Counted from the stretch's first letter, positions 53,615-64,000 are shown. The stretch is DNA of 64,000 bases from Actinernus sp. WN-2022 (GCA_030867875.1 JAOWCC010001634.1:9194778-9258777); one strand, 5' to 3'. Notes: generated by a model not told the origin, from the sequence alone. A program made the numbers and translations.

Positions 53615-54130
53615 GAAAGTTGCTGAAAAGTTGCTCGAAATTTTTCAAAAAGTTGCTAAAAAAATGAAAAAAGTTGCTTAAATGCTTTTCATCACTCAGA
53701 TTTAAGTATGACAGTGATTTTTAACCGGCAAAAACTTCAACAACAACGTTGTTCAATCTCTTGCAATGCCAGCTTTATCTGGGATACTTAGCCATGCCCC
53801 TGCCGCTGCCTTTCAAGGATCTGAAGTACCCTCTTCTCCTGAGACACTCGACCATTCCAACTCTGCCTCGTTCGCCATTTTGAATTTTCTTTTAAACCGC
53901 TCTGGTCGTGAAATACCACAAACTCATGCAAATTGATTTTGTTGGGGTTGCTAGTTCAAAATTGGCTTCTTTTATAAACTTCTGCCTATAAACAACAAAA
54001 CATGTTTTGAAGTTGCTGCAATGAGCAAAAAGTGCTGAGAATGAAAAAAGTTGCTCAGAGTGAAAAAAGTTGCTCAGAATATAAAAATTTGCTCGAAATC
54101 CTAAAAGTGGCCAAAAAGTGGCCGGGCTAC
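53615..54130. repeat. AAAAAGTTGCT-rich degenerate repeat
   Basis: The word AAAGTTGCT occurs many times, in a left cluster (53617-53680) and a right cluster (54010-54090), separated by about 330 bases. It ends in AAAAGTGGCCAAAAAGTGGCC. It lies just downstream of the coiled-coil gene and has no reading frame. Confidence 0.7.
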
Positions 54131-54315
54131 TTGTGGAAAGCCCTAGTGGAGACTAGGGTAGGTAGCTTGTCATCGTTCAGTCAACATCGGAAATAAATAT
54201 GCGGCTTCCATGTATGTGATATGGTATTTTGAGTTCCTTCCCTCTCGTTTCATTTCCCTTGTTATTAGGGCTTTTATGTTCTTACGTGTAAGGCTTGCGT
54301 AAGTTAAAACGAGCC

Positions 54316-54468
54316 CTAAAAGGAGGAACTAATTGCAGCTATTCGACTAGACTCTCGTGCCCGTTGCCATTTACGTTTAACAGGAGGTCGTGATCTTTTG
54401 TTTCCGCTTCTGGGTGTGCTTGCGAATGCTCTCTGTGATCTGCTGAATGCTAACTTCCTCGTCCATAA
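54316..54468 (-). CDS. Coiled-coil gene, last exon I
   Basis: In phase 0 it encodes LWTRKLAFSRSQRAFASTPR then SGNKRSRPPVKRKWQRARES and ends ISSSF with TAG. It is strongly basic, as in DNA-binding tails. Another frame in this exon (MDEEVSIQQITES..) also lasts about 30 codons but does not fit the incoming phase. Confidence 0.7.
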   Translation of the reverse strand, partial: LWTRKLAFSRSQRAFASTPRSGNKRSRPPVKRKWQRARESSRIAAISSSF

Positions 54469-57400
54469 CTAAAAGAGATCAAAATGTGTGGCCTTAGTTT
54501 CGTATTTTTCTGTAAATGGTTTATATTTAATTTACGTTGGTCCATGTCCTAAGGATGGACCATTATATGGGGGCTGTTCGGCACTGATTATCCGCCCCAA
54601 AATATTTTGCACAACAAACGGAAGAAAAAACATTCTTGCAAACTAGAAACACATCTCTGGAATATTTACAAGTTAAGAAAAGTAATCAGTAGTTGAATTT
54701 GCGAGAGTCTAACTTAATCTAAACATTTTCAAGGGTGTTTTTTTTTGGGGGGGGGGGCACTAAAACTATAACACAACCTTGCTACGCCCTTGAACATCTC
54801 TATTTCGTTTCTTATCAGTATTCCACTGTATATAACCTACTTTCAAACATGGATGAACATGAAAAGTTGAGTGTCCTTTTGTTCTTCAACTTGTTTCGTC
54901 TGAACGGCTTTCCAGATATCTGTCGGTAATAATAACACATGAATTAGACCTCGTCCACACGATACCGTTTTCAAAAACTTCGCATTTCCATCTCCCGTCA
55001 ACGAAAACGATAGCGTTGCATTAACAAAAAACGCTGGAGAGCGTTTTTAAATGTTCCGTTTTTAATAAAAACGATACACCGTTTTCACGTGTGGAAGCGG
55101 GAGATGAAAACTTTTGAAAACGGCATCGTGTGAATGGGACCTTTAAGAAACTGCAGAAAAGAATGGTAATCGCCCTATAACGGTGAGTCCGTTCGATGTA
55201 ATGCCTGTACATAAAGATTGACAAGAACCCTAATTGGAAGGAAAGGGAAGAGTGGCCCTCGATCGTTGTGGGTGAGTTAGCACCAACACTTAAATTACAA
55301 TGGCTTTGATGATATTCAAGGACTTCTGTACCATCGTCCTAGACATCATTAGCCGCGCCGTTGTTCAGAGTTCCCAGAAGATGCTCTGATATATCAGTGG
55401 AAAAATCACGCGTTAGTTCTCTATTACAAACATGACACCTGGCATCCTTGGAAACCATGGGGATTTTTCTGTTCAGAGATATGGATTGACAGAAAAATTC
55501 ACTGGATTTCCAAGGATGGACACCTGGTCCCAGTTATGTTAGAGCTTGATGTACTGGATATTTTGTTGGATGTGGGGCCACTTGCCTTGGCCGGGGGAGG
55601 AGAACTCAGTTCGATGTAAAAGTGTCCCCAGGTTGGGTCATCATCAACATCATAAACTTTATTTTGTTCTCGGATTTTAGAGCAGCAAAACTATACTAGT
55701 TTCTGGCCGAATGGGTGTTGCGTGTTGTCATAGAGCCAAGTTTATGTTTTTCCTTACCTTGGAAATGTGCAAGTCAGAGGTACCTGCGATTTCGTTATTA
55801 CTACGTGGGTTATAATGCAGAGGGCCGGGACTGTTCCATTTCCCCATGAAGCAGTGGTTGGTCTCAGTACGACGCTTCTTATCATTGCCACTAGTACCCA
55901 AACCTCTACCGGCGTATACTTTGCGTTTTACACTGTTCACCATTTTGCTTGGAGGCGAGGTCTTGGAAAGTGAGGCATTTTTGGGGGATTCCATACGGCT
56001 GATGAGATCCTCTTTATCCTGGTCGGAAGCCTTCGCCATTTTAGAGTGAGATCTGGTGGCGTACATTTTTAATGACGTCGCCGTCGATTTTGGCTGCACC
56101 TGTTCCTTGTGATTCGATGTTTTGTGATTTCGTAATAGATTGTCTCCAACTGATGTAGGCATTACGGATCGTTGCTTCGTATTAAACTGCGGCTCGTTCA
56201 CTTGATGAGGGTCATCCGTCGCGGGAGAGTTCGTCAAGTCGAAAATGAAAATCTCCCATGGGTCCTCGTTATTCTTCTTAGGGTTGCTGCACTTCTTAAC
56301 TAAAATTCAAATACAAATTATTTGATTAACAGATTTTAAAATATTGCTCGCAACAATGGTGTACTGACCCCTCGCATACTTTAATTGTAGTACGAGAATG
56401 TAGATGGAGCTATAATTAACTAACACCTGACAAACACGCCTTGAAATTTAACTGCATGACAGCTGACAAATTGGAGCTCCAGCTTTGAATTTCATTAATT
56501 TCAACAAAATAATGCTAATTCTCCAAGATTACACTCAAAATGGTATTGACTGACAAATAGCCAACATTTTAACTAACAACTGACATTCGTATATACCCCC
56601 ATCGATAGACCTTCAAATATATTCGCTAGTTTGGCGAATTTCATTACTGAAACATTCTAAGCTGAAGAGCGGATTTGCAAAGCTTGCAAAATGCTACAAT
56701 CAAAAAGTCCAATTTAACTGAAACCTGAGACTTCTACTAGCAGGAAATAGGGCTCATCCCATGCACATAGAAGCAAAAAGTATTTTCAACTGATGCTGTT
56801 TGTTTTAGTGTAAACAAAATTTTGCTATTTCAACAGAGTAAGTAAGTAAGTGACTTTATTTAAGTGTCAATGTATTTAGCTTTGCAGCTAATTGGGGACA
56901 CTAGTCCTACGATTTTACGTCCTTATCCGAGAAGACGTGAAGATCTAACCGTTTACCGCCGTATTATGTAAAGGCAGCACCTTCTATTCAGTTACTTTAA
57001 GACCCTGAGTGTTGGTCCGGCCGGGGTTTGAACCCCTGAGCTAACCGGGAGGCGGTTTAAATCAGATTCAGATCAGATTCAGATTCGATTCGAAGACCAC
57101 AGTCAGCTGAGGAAAGCTGGCCAGGGATAAGGCGCCAACTGCAATAATTTACTAAACTTATCACAACACAACACTTACATTTCGCGCATTCATGATCATT
57201 CAGTGAATTGCCCACTTTAGAATCGAGTAGGGAATGGGGCGTGGGGACAGTTCATTTGCGAACGATCCCAAGCGCCTTTGCGAAACCAAACTCGCCCCAT
57301 TCCCCAACTCGTTTCTAAGGTAGGCAATTACAATGACTGTGTTTAACATTATTTGTGAAATAGATATACGGATAAAATATATTAGTCTGCTGTTACCATC

Positions 57401-60400
57401 CAATAACGGCTGTGTATTTTTACAAGCCATTCCTATTTTGGCAAGCCTTTGCCAAGAAACTAAATTTTCTTTCCATGCGTAAATATAATAACTAAAAACC
57501 TGCGTGCTCGCTCTGGTGATGGGAAGCCATTGGACTGCAACTACCGGAAGTATGGTGTCGTATTTGATGTGTTCTTGTGCATATTACGTGCGTTCCGTCT
57601 TGGCAGACTTATATGATAACAAAACATAATGCAAGAAACGTCTACAATTAATATAAGTAATGTTAATAAGTTTATAGTCTATAAGTTATCTCGAAGTATT
57701 GTTAACAACCGGACCAGGCTAGTACATGTATTTCTTTTTTTTATTTCTAGATCTCATCCTTATTGCCTCTTCTTTTGATGAATAATACCCCAAACCTAAG
57801 GGTCTTTATGGTGTACAGTGTATTTCCTTACTTGTAATCATGTCTTCCTGTTTTACGTGCATCTGTGGCAGGACGGTTGCAATAGGTGACTTTTTAGGCC
57901 GCTTGTCTCTTAATACAAGAGCCAACGCCCTACTTTCAGGTGTGATGGTATCTTTATGATGGGCTGCCTCCTGGATAGCTGGAACGCTGTTCAGCTTAAC
58001 TGTGTTGGTGGACAACGTTGAAGAATGGTGTAACACAGCAGTACCTGAGTAAAACAAATGCAGGAGCTGAGCTGAGATGAGATGATTTACAGAGGCTTGA
58101 CATGAAGTTATTGTATTCTGTGTCGTCCAGTATCTCATTCACCGCTGTCGTGGTCCCTAATTGTATGCGTTGTTTGATAGAACTGGTAGAATTGCCGACT
58201 AGTTCTTCTTCCTAAGTAGGTCCAGTCTTGTTCCGATCCAGTTCTTAGAACTGACGCGTTCCATTTGAGAACTGGCCGATCAGATCAGTCGGTTCGTGTA
58301 AATGTAAAGCGACCTAAGGTATACATACTTCGGGTAATGTAAGTGTTTTTAAAAACTGGATTACCGTCAGGAGTCCATCTCCTTATGTGCAAATCTCCAA
58401 AGCGGCTTAGGACAATACGCGAGTATGATATTGGGTATCAAGAATAATTCTTGTAATAATATAATCACGATTTTGATTGTAATTACTTTTGTTCTTTTTC
58501 TTGTCGCATGATGTAAAAAACGTAAAAATATGTGGTAAAAATAAAAAGAAGATTAGTGTGAACAAAAAAATAATAATAATATAATCACGTGATTGTACTG
58601 GTAGCAAAAGAATATCTGACTTCATTTATTAAAACGCATGCACTTGTACGAGATCGGTAGTGTTATTAGCAAAACCTGTTTGTAAATGCTTTTTTCCACC
58701 TCCAATAGATTGTAGATTTTTCTAAAACAGCGTTTTGAAGATTGCTTGCCCTCCGATCCACAAAAGCCTTTCCCCTGCCTTGGGATTACGAGCGTGATAT
58801 ATCAGCACGTGGCTGTTTCCTGCAAAAGGCCTAGTAAATTGAATTATATAAAAATACGAAGACAATTAAGAGGCTGGAATATGCTTCTGGTACCGAAACC
58901 ACTATTTATAAATATCACTGTAAAAAATATAAGAAATTGAAGATGCCGAGAATCTGCTGATTACCTGCTGAAGACTGTGGTAATACTGTCGCTGAACTGA
59001 TCTGTGTAGCTACTTGACAAGTACCTGCATTCTGAACTGGTACAACGGCAGCAGTGGGATGAACATATGGCATCATAGGCTGGGTATGATGCCCGACGAT
59101 ATTGAAATACGGAGGAAGACGAGGAATACTATCCTCGATTCTTCCGATGGGAAAGCTCACAGCATGACATTGTAGATCTTTATGAGTCATCGTGTCTGTC
59201 AGCCTGCTATATTGGAGCTCTTCAGAGGCCGCCATTGGGGGAGCTCGTGTACATGGACCATTTGCATTCTGATTCACCAAAACACCTGCATTTTGATCGG
59301 CATTACGTACAGACACTTCATGCGACCAAGGGCAGGACTGTTGTTGGTATCGAACTGCTGGATTATTTAGTGGCTGAGTATGAAGGATGTTGATAGGAAA
59401 AGATGGGTTTGGATGAGTCACAGGCTCGGTGATTACTGCGGATTGTACGTTCTGTGACGGGAGAGGGGTATCCTTGAGGATTGATTGTCTTTGTGCCTCT
59501 GCCTCCCTCAGTTTTTCCAAGAGCTGTTGCTCACGTTGCAGATACTTTTCTTCCCTTTCAAGAGCTTTGGATTCCCTCTTTCTAAATTGTTCTAGCTGAT
59601 CGTTCAGGAGCTTGAACTCTTCCTCCTTTCTAGCCATTATTACTTCATGCTATGAAAAGAAACACGCAATATTACGGTGGTATCCTTTAAGCATATATTT
59701 CAGTAAAATTGATGACGCAAGTAACGTATGCCATTTTAACTTTCAATCTATCATGAGTGGGTATTTTAATTGCATTAGCCCCCTCCCCTCTAATGAATGA
59801 CCGGTCCCTTAGTGATAAACTATTTGGATCAATTGGTTAGAATCTGTACACCAATCAATTACTGATTGACGGATTGGAGGTGTTACCTTAGCTATAATGT
59901 TTTTCAATTCTTCGTTTTCTTGCAGGTCCTTCCGTAAGATGTTAAAACTCTCAGCAAAGTCTTCTTTTACTGTGTGGAAATATAACAAAAGCGTGTAATT
60001 AATAAAGAGAATGTGACTTCAAGCATCTTTTCTTCTTAGAATCGACATTACCAATATAAATTCATACTGGATTACTAAAGATATAAAAAAAGACTGTACT
60101 TTTGGCAACAATGTCGACTGACTTGTCTGCTGCAGAAGCAATCTGTTCAACATTGGTAGCCATTGTGCTACTGATGCTGTCCTTGAAGCTCGACATGGCC
60201 GACTGCACCTGTTTCAAAACCACATTTATTATCAAACATAAGAACCATCAAAAAAGTGTTCGCGCACGAGCGGGCGATTTCCGATTGGTCCGGGACCACG
60301 GTCACGGGAAGTGCGCGCGCTCTCAATTCATTGGAGTTTTGTTCAATAATTCTAGAATAGAAAAACTAAAGAAGCTAACGAGGAATCTATTGTTTAAGGG

Positions 60401-62145
60401 CACCAACATGGCGGCTATGACGTCAAGTGAAAACCAGCAATTCTAAATATAGCCACATCTGGGGGCCCAGCCCATGCACGACATAGGAACGCTCCTGGTA
60501 ATAGACTCCTTCTGTAAAGGATTATAAAGACAATAACCTATATACTTTGTGCCTTTGAAATACATATATGTTATGTACAGGCTGGGCGGAGGTCCGTATG
60601 GAGAAAAACGTTGCCAGATCGAGGTCAGTTGTTCCCCTTTTTCCAAGTCAGTTTCAATACGAAATGTTCAATGCTAGGGTACGTTTACGTGAGAATCTCA
60701 TCAAAAACTTTGATTTTGAAGAACTTTGGGATCAGCCGGTCCGGATGAGAGAAAAACCAGCCATTCAGAGCGCGTGATTTTATTGGATTATGGACCGGAA
60801 AAAAACACTTATATTTGTTCTTGGACATTATTTGTTCCTTTAAACTTGGATCAGCATGCAGGACAAAAATAATAGGGAAAACCGATGCATGTCCAAGTCA
60901 CGGCATGTCATACAGTACCCGTGCCGTATAATCAGTGACGTATCGTAGTTTGTCCCATGCACTCATACGAAATCTGCTCTAGCTTACCTCCTTCGTGTAG
61001 TCTTTAAGCAAGCCTATAAAGTTATCGAGAAGGTCCCTGAAAATGAATTTAGATTGAAAAAAATTAGGCCGCAAAGAGATTTAATGAGAATATTTATATG
61101 AGCCGTTTGTCTGTCAGATAGCATATCGCATACCTTTGATCACGCTCAGTGGTCTTCTTTTTCTGTACGTCCATATACTCCTTGAAGTTCACTGTTTGGT
61201 TCCTTTCTATCATCGACTGCTTGCTACTTTGGTCGGGAAATAAAGGCGGTTTGGACATGTACCTCATGTAGTACTTAACAGGATCTTCCTGAAAAGTGTA
61301 GCAAAACTTTAGATGATATAATTTGCCAATGAATCAATCCGGTATCCGTTTTATAAAAACTAATAGGATGAGCAGATAAACAAACATCAGGATACAGTTT
61401 ACGACAGGACGCAAAACAAACAGTCTAGAACTAACATAGGAATAGGATCTGGGATGGAGCAAGCGAGTAAGCACTTCGCCTCTCACTTCTGTAGCCCGGA
61501 TTCGATTCCTGAATGATTCCTGACCGTAGAATCCATTTGTGATAGTCCCAGGGTAATATCCATCACCGTGCAAAAAATGAGAGAGAAAACACTCGCATTC
61601 TCTTTGTTAGTGTACATCATTTTAATAGCGTTAATTAACATTTTAGTTTAAAATAAGCCATAAAACAAAATTACAGTACCCGTGTAAATAACAATGCAGA
61701 TTTACTTCTAACGTGTTACAAAATCTGTGTCATGGAGAGGGAAGCTGATCCAGGAGGGAGGACTATCGACAAGGGAGGAATATACATGCATGCGTGGGGA
61801 TAATGTGGGCATGGAGTGGAAAGGGGGGTTATATACGAGGGGCTGATTATCTATAGGGGAGACTATATATGGCATTCTACGGTATACTGCATGTCAGTTG
61901 AGTTTTCTGGCATCACCGGCTTTCCTCTCCCCGGCACCCAAAGCAACAATAACCGAACCATAAGCTAAATTCTGGTTCGAGCAGTGTGGTTAACAACATG
62001 ATTGCTTTCACTGAGGTCCCATTATAACCATGGTTTCTTTTCGTTTCGTTTATAACAAAATAAAAACGATTTTCAGTTTACCATTCCACTAGCATTGGCC
62101 GCGAGATGCAGTTTGGTCTCTAATTTGCATATTGGCAGAACTTTG
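54316..62145 (-). CDS. Coiled-coil nuclear-type protein, possibly IHO1/Mer2-like, nine-exon model
   Basis: Nine exons join in phase into about 684 codons. The 5' end is uncertain (exon 1 of the model is tentative and further exons may lie right of the window). From exon 2 onward residues 1-53 are DPVKYYMRYMSKPPLF-like. About 54-180 are mostly helix/coiled coil: LLDNFIGLLKDYTKEVQSAM, DFAESFNILRKDLQENEELK, then EEEFKLLNDQLEQFRKRESK. After that come about 180 residues rich in P, Q and N, a charged linker, the motif DPWEIFIFDLTN, and a very basic C-terminus. This layout (short N-terminal motif, central coiled coil, long disordered tail) and the phrase QKKKTTERDQRDLLDNFIGL recall vertebrate IHO1, the Mer2-family protein that sets up meiotic double-strand breaks. 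Similarity is too weak to decide by eye. Other coiled-coil proteins remain possible. That it is a real spliced gene is well supported. Confidence 0.7.
54946..55142. repeat. MITE with CGTCCACACGATACCG ends
   Basis: CCTCGTCCACACGATACCGT and the inverse end GGCATCGTGTGAATGGGACC pair, and AAAACGATA phrases pair inside. About 197 bp, in the last intron of the coiled-coil gene. The minus frame at 55021-55224 is a by-product. Confidence 0.75.
55433..55530. repeat. Short foldback element
   Basis: CACCTGGCATCCTTGGAAAC then ATTTTTCTGT pairs, with small gaps, with ACAGAAAAATTCACTGGATT then CCAAGGATGGACACCTGG. About 98 bp long. Confidence 0.6.
55758..56299 (-). CDS. Coiled-coil gene, exon H
   Basis: It encodes KKCSNPKKNNEDPWEIFIFD, LTNSPATDD and a long polar, basic stretch with VKRKVYAGRGLG and NDKKRRTE, ending DLHISK at a GTAAGG donor. 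Acceptor TTTTAG, phase 1 in, phase 0 out. DPWEIFIFDL is the only hydrophobic-aromatic motif and may be a binding site. Confidence 0.85.
56838..57056 (-). mobile_element. tRNA-derived SINE, long copy
   Basis: Read on the minus strand it begins CCTCCCGGTTAGCTCAGGGG then TTCAAACCCCGG, an A box region fused closely to a B box, suggesting a deletion in the tRNA-like head. The body holds ATAATACGGCGGTAAACGGT. It ends in TAAATAAAGTCACTTACTTA then CTTAC, a tail of CTTA units. The 3' 80 bases match the piece inserted in the Gypsy polymerase at 7359-7440. It lies in the intron between exons G and H. Confidence 0.8.
57832..58044 (-). CDS. Coiled-coil gene, exon G
   Basis: It encodes TAVLHHSSTLSTNTVKLNSV and onward to MHVKQEDMIT. 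Acceptor ACTCAG, donor GTAAGG, phase 1 in, phase 1 out. LRDKRPKKS is a basic patch. Confidence 0.8.
58645..58840. repeat. Dispersed repeat, second copy of 14005-14230
   Basis: GTGTTATTAGCAAAACCTGT, ACCTCCAATAGATTGTAGAT, TTCTAAAACAGCG and CTGCAAAAGGCCTA follow in the same order as at 14005-14230. It lies in the intron between exons A and G. Confidence 0.7.
58965..59649 (-). CDS. Coiled-coil gene, exon A (largest)
   Basis: It encodes HEVIMARKEEEFKLLNDQLE, a long charged helix to about LREAEAQRQS, then a low-complexity tail rich in proline, asparagine and glutamine that ends QSSAG at a GTAATC donor. Acceptor TTCATAG, phase 0 in, phase 1 out. Intronic read-through would add NQQILGIFNF and then stop. 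Confidence 0.85.
59887..59969 (-). CDS. Coiled-coil gene, exon B
   Basis: It encodes KEDFAESFNILRKDLQENEE and LKNIIAK. Acceptor CACACAG, donor GTAACA, phase 1 in, phase 0 out. Confidence 0.8.
60100..60208 (-). CDS. Coiled-coil gene, exon C
   Basis: It encodes VQSAMSSFKDSISSTMATNV and EQIASAADKSVDIVAK. Acceptor AAACAG, donor GTACAG, phase 0 in, phase 1 out. The plus frame at 60102-60446 is a shadow. Confidence 0.8.
60988..61036 (-). CDS. Coiled-coil gene, exon D
   Basis: It encodes DLLDNFIGLLKDYTKE. Acceptor TTTTCAG, donor GTAAGC, phase 2 in, phase 0 out. A repeat phrase near 60953 (GTTTGTCCCATGCACTCATA) abuts it. Confidence 0.75.
61134..61288 (-). CDS. Coiled-coil gene, exon E
   Basis: It encodes EDPVKYYMRYMSKPPLFPDQ and a stretch ending MDVQKKKTTERDQ. 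Acceptor TTTTCAG, donor GTATGC, phase 0 in, phase 2 out. Confidence 0.75.
61440..61575. mobile_element. Probable SINE fragment with B-box-like motif
   Basis: GAGCAAGCGAGTAAGCACTT then CGCCTCTCAC and CCCGGATTCGATTCCTG look like a decayed tRNA-related head with a B box. No tail was recognised. The minus frame at 61334-61573 crosses it and is not a gene. Confidence 0.4.
62082..62145 (-). CDS. Coiled-coil gene, tentative first exon in window
   Basis: It encodes KVLPICKLETKLHLAANASG and M between an ATAAG acceptor and a GTAAAC donor. It is open and in phase with the next exon. The support is only splice sites and phase, so it may be false. Confidence 0.35.
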
Positions 62146-62216
62146 CTTATGTGGTAAAATAGATATCACCATGTATTAGAGTACACCATAGTACTTAATA
62201 GGACCTTTAAGGCACG

Positions 62217-62500
62217 TTAAGGCAAACAGTTATTCGTTCAACCCCTTTGCAAGTGACCTTTAGCTTGTCAATTAAAAATAATTTGATAGACGTGCTAGTC
62301 AGCCTCGTGAAATTTTGAGTTTTCAAAAATATGCCATTCCTTCAGTTTTAAAGATATGAACCTAAAACGTGTGGTGTTCACTAATTTTGGCTATCTCTTT
62401 CTATTTCTATTTCTGGCATCTATGTTATTCTAGAACCAAATAATTTTTGATTGACAAGCTAAAAAGGTCACGTGACCATGTCCTGCAAATTAAGGACCTA
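62217..62500. repeat. Dispersed repeat, diverged copy of 17815-18040
   Basis: TTGAGTTTTCAAAAATATGC, CTTCAGTTTTAAAGATATGA, CTAAAACGTG, TTCTGGCATCTATGTTATTC, TTTTTGATTGACAAG and GGTCACGTGACC keep the order seen at 17815-18040. Confidence 0.6.
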
Positions 62501-62509
62501 CCGTAATGA

Positions 62510-62590
62510 TTCGATTTAGCGCTCTTCTTCCAATAAAGCCCCCTCTTTAATAAGCGCCCCCCATTTGAATGTGTTTTGTTAATAAGCGCC
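62510..62590. repeat. AATAAGCGCCCCC-type repeat fragment
   Basis: The phrase AATAAGCGCCCCC(C/T)C occurs at 62550 and 62580, with a related GCTCTTCTTCCAATAAAGCC before it, a short inner repeat typical of foldback element ends. It abuts the LINE. Confidence 0.5.
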
Positions 62591-62599
62591 CCCTCAATT

Positions 62600-63799
62600 C
62601 TCAATTCTCTTCTCGAAAGTACTGGAGAGGGCTGTGCATTGTCAACTTTATGGATATCTATCCGAGCATAAGCTCCTCAGTGCTTTCCAGTGTGGGTTCA
62701 GAAAGAATCATTCAACCACCTCAGCTGCGATTTCATTTACGGATACTACTCGCCGTGCCTCGGATCAAGGACTGTTGACTGGAGCGGTATTTATCGACTT
62801 CCGCAAGGCTTTTGACACCGTGGACCACGGGATCCTGGTTAATAAGTTGGAATCGTATGGCCTTCAGGGCACAGAGCTACGTTGGTTTGAAAATTATCTA
62901 ACAAATCGTCAACAGGTTGTGGGTTATGGAACAGAGTTATCGGATCCATGTGATATCTCTTCCGGAGTTCCATACTTGGTCCGTTGTTATTTGTACTATT
63001 CGTTAACGATCTCCCCTCTGTCCTCGATAGCTGTAACATATTAATGTATGCTGATGATACCGTTCTCTACTACTCAGCAAGAGATGCCGATGAAATTGGA
63101 AAGACACTTACCAAGGACCTGAATTTAGTTAATGACTGGATTCTTGATAATAACATGTTTTTGCATAAGGGAAAGACAGAATGTGTACTCTTTGGAACCA
63201 GCGCTCGTTTATCTACTGTTTGTAATTTTTCCGTAAGTGTACAAGGGCACATCATTAAGCGTGTTTCGGAGTTTCGGTATCTTGGCATCGTACTTGACGA
63301 GGCTTTGACCTTTAGTGCCCATGTAAAGTACCTAGTCAGTAAGGCAGGGAAACGATTAGGCATGCTAAGTCGGGTGAGGAACAACGTCAGCATGCATACT
63401 GCAAATGTTATATATAAGTCTTTCATCGTACCAGTCCTTGACTATTGTGATCAAGTCTGGGGCTGTTGTGGCAGGGTTAATGCAGCTAGTATAGAGAGGC
63501 TTCAGAGGCGTGCTGCCCGTATAATTATGAGAACTTCAAGTAGTGATGACGCAATTGAATATCTTCGATATGATCGACACTCTTGAGTTACGGCGTGAGA
63601 AGCATCTCTTGAAGTTAGTAAAGCGTTGCCTTCAGGGGCGCGTTCCTCAATTTTTTAACAACTATTTTACCTTTAATAGAGATATTGTGGCTAGGTTGAC
63701 AAGGCGAAGCAATCACCTACATGTCCCTAGTGTTAAATTAGAATGCAGCATGAAGTCGTTTTATTATCATGGCTGTATCGTATACAATCAAAGTCTGTA
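62600..63799 (+). pseudogene. LINE reverse transcriptase, two frame breaks
   Basis: Frame 1 reads FQCGFRKNHSTTSAAISFTD and VFIDFRKAFDTVDHGILVNK and loses the frame right after SSGVP, where the QGS part of the usual GVPQGS..GPLLF block is deleted. Frame 2 (from about 62980) continues LFVLFVNDLPSVLD with an intact LMYADDTVLYY catalytic site and RYLGIVLDEALTF. A second break at about 63580 leads to LELRREKHLLKLVKRCLQGR. Non-functional. Confidence 0.85.
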
Positions 63800-64000
63800 A
63801 ATTAATTAGTTTCTTTTTTTATTATTATTTTGATTATTCATATCTCCTTTTTTGTTTTTAATTCGTATAATTGTAAACTGTATAATTTGATTTTTTGTAT
63901 ATTTTGTTTATTTGAATATTGATCATCGATGTAGTAGTTGTGTATAGGGCCTCCGTTGATAACAGTTAGTTTGTAATTAGCTGAAGGAGTTACCCTATCA
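62600..64000 (+). mobile_element. Decayed LINE (non-LTR retrotransposon), runs to the window end
   Basis: The polymerase starts at about VLERAVHCQLYGYLSEHKLL and ends with the CR1/L2-like C-terminal region near 63799, followed by an AT-rich 3' UTR with no visible tail by 64000. The endonuclease is missing. It belongs to the same broad group as the element at 1349 but to another family, since the sequences differ throughout. Confidence 0.85.

Overview
The window is eukaryotic nuclear DNA from an invertebrate animal. It has spliced genes with GT-AG introns, AT-rich introns full of small foldback transposons, degraded LINE and Ty3/Gypsy elements, tRNA-derived SINE remains, a 5S-related repeat, satellites and vertebrate-type CCCTAA repeats. 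The repeat style (very frequent ACATGTA palindromes, foldback elements, a SINE tail of CTTA units) fits an anthozoan cnidarian such as a stony coral. That taxonomic call is an inference.

Five genes were recovered, three of them by joining exons by hand. (1) FANCD2, minus strand: twelve phase-compatible exons from 27128 down to 10052 encode about the first 317 residues; the rest was not found to the left. (2) A CCDC9-like gene, plus strand, starts head-to-head with FANCD2 across about 350 bp (27129-27478) and has one large coding exon at 30555-32362. (3) A GLRX2-type glutaredoxin, minus strand, has two coding exons (39643-39437 and 35129-35019) split by a 4.3 kb intron that contains a long palindrome and a composite inverted-repeat element. 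(4) An RD3 homologue, minus strand, is a single coding exon at 52028-51435. (5) A coiled-coil gene of at least eight and probably nine exons, minus strand, runs from 62145 to 54316. Its layout resembles the meiotic protein IHO1/Mer2, but that assignment is tentative.

Layout: 1-9731 is repeat territory: a 5'-truncated LINE, a CAAGTA-rich satellite, and a broken Gypsy element with two insertions. 10052-27128 holds the FANCD2 exons, with introns carrying foldback elements, a 1.45 kb foldback-like element with 5S homology, a 22-bp-type minisatellite, and a Mutator-like element with 102-bp inverted ends and a 9-bp target duplication. 27129-32362 is the divergent promoter and the CCDC9-like gene. 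33000-39643 is glutaredoxin with more inverted-repeat elements. 41096-48441 is a minisatellite field of GATGATGCAG-type units with regularly spaced T/C-rich spacers, a duplicated higher-order unit of about 1.78 kb and an LTR-like insertion. 48442-54315 holds RD3 and dispersed repeats. 54316-62145 is the coiled-coil gene. 62600-64000 is another decayed LINE.

The genes form no operon and need not act together. FANCD2 (interstrand crosslink repair) and the possible IHO1-like gene (meiotic double-strand breaks) both concern genome maintenance, but they are 27 kb apart and no functional link is claimed. No CRISPR array, integron or prokaryotic system is present. Most long open frames in the minisatellite field and the introns are by-products of repeats.
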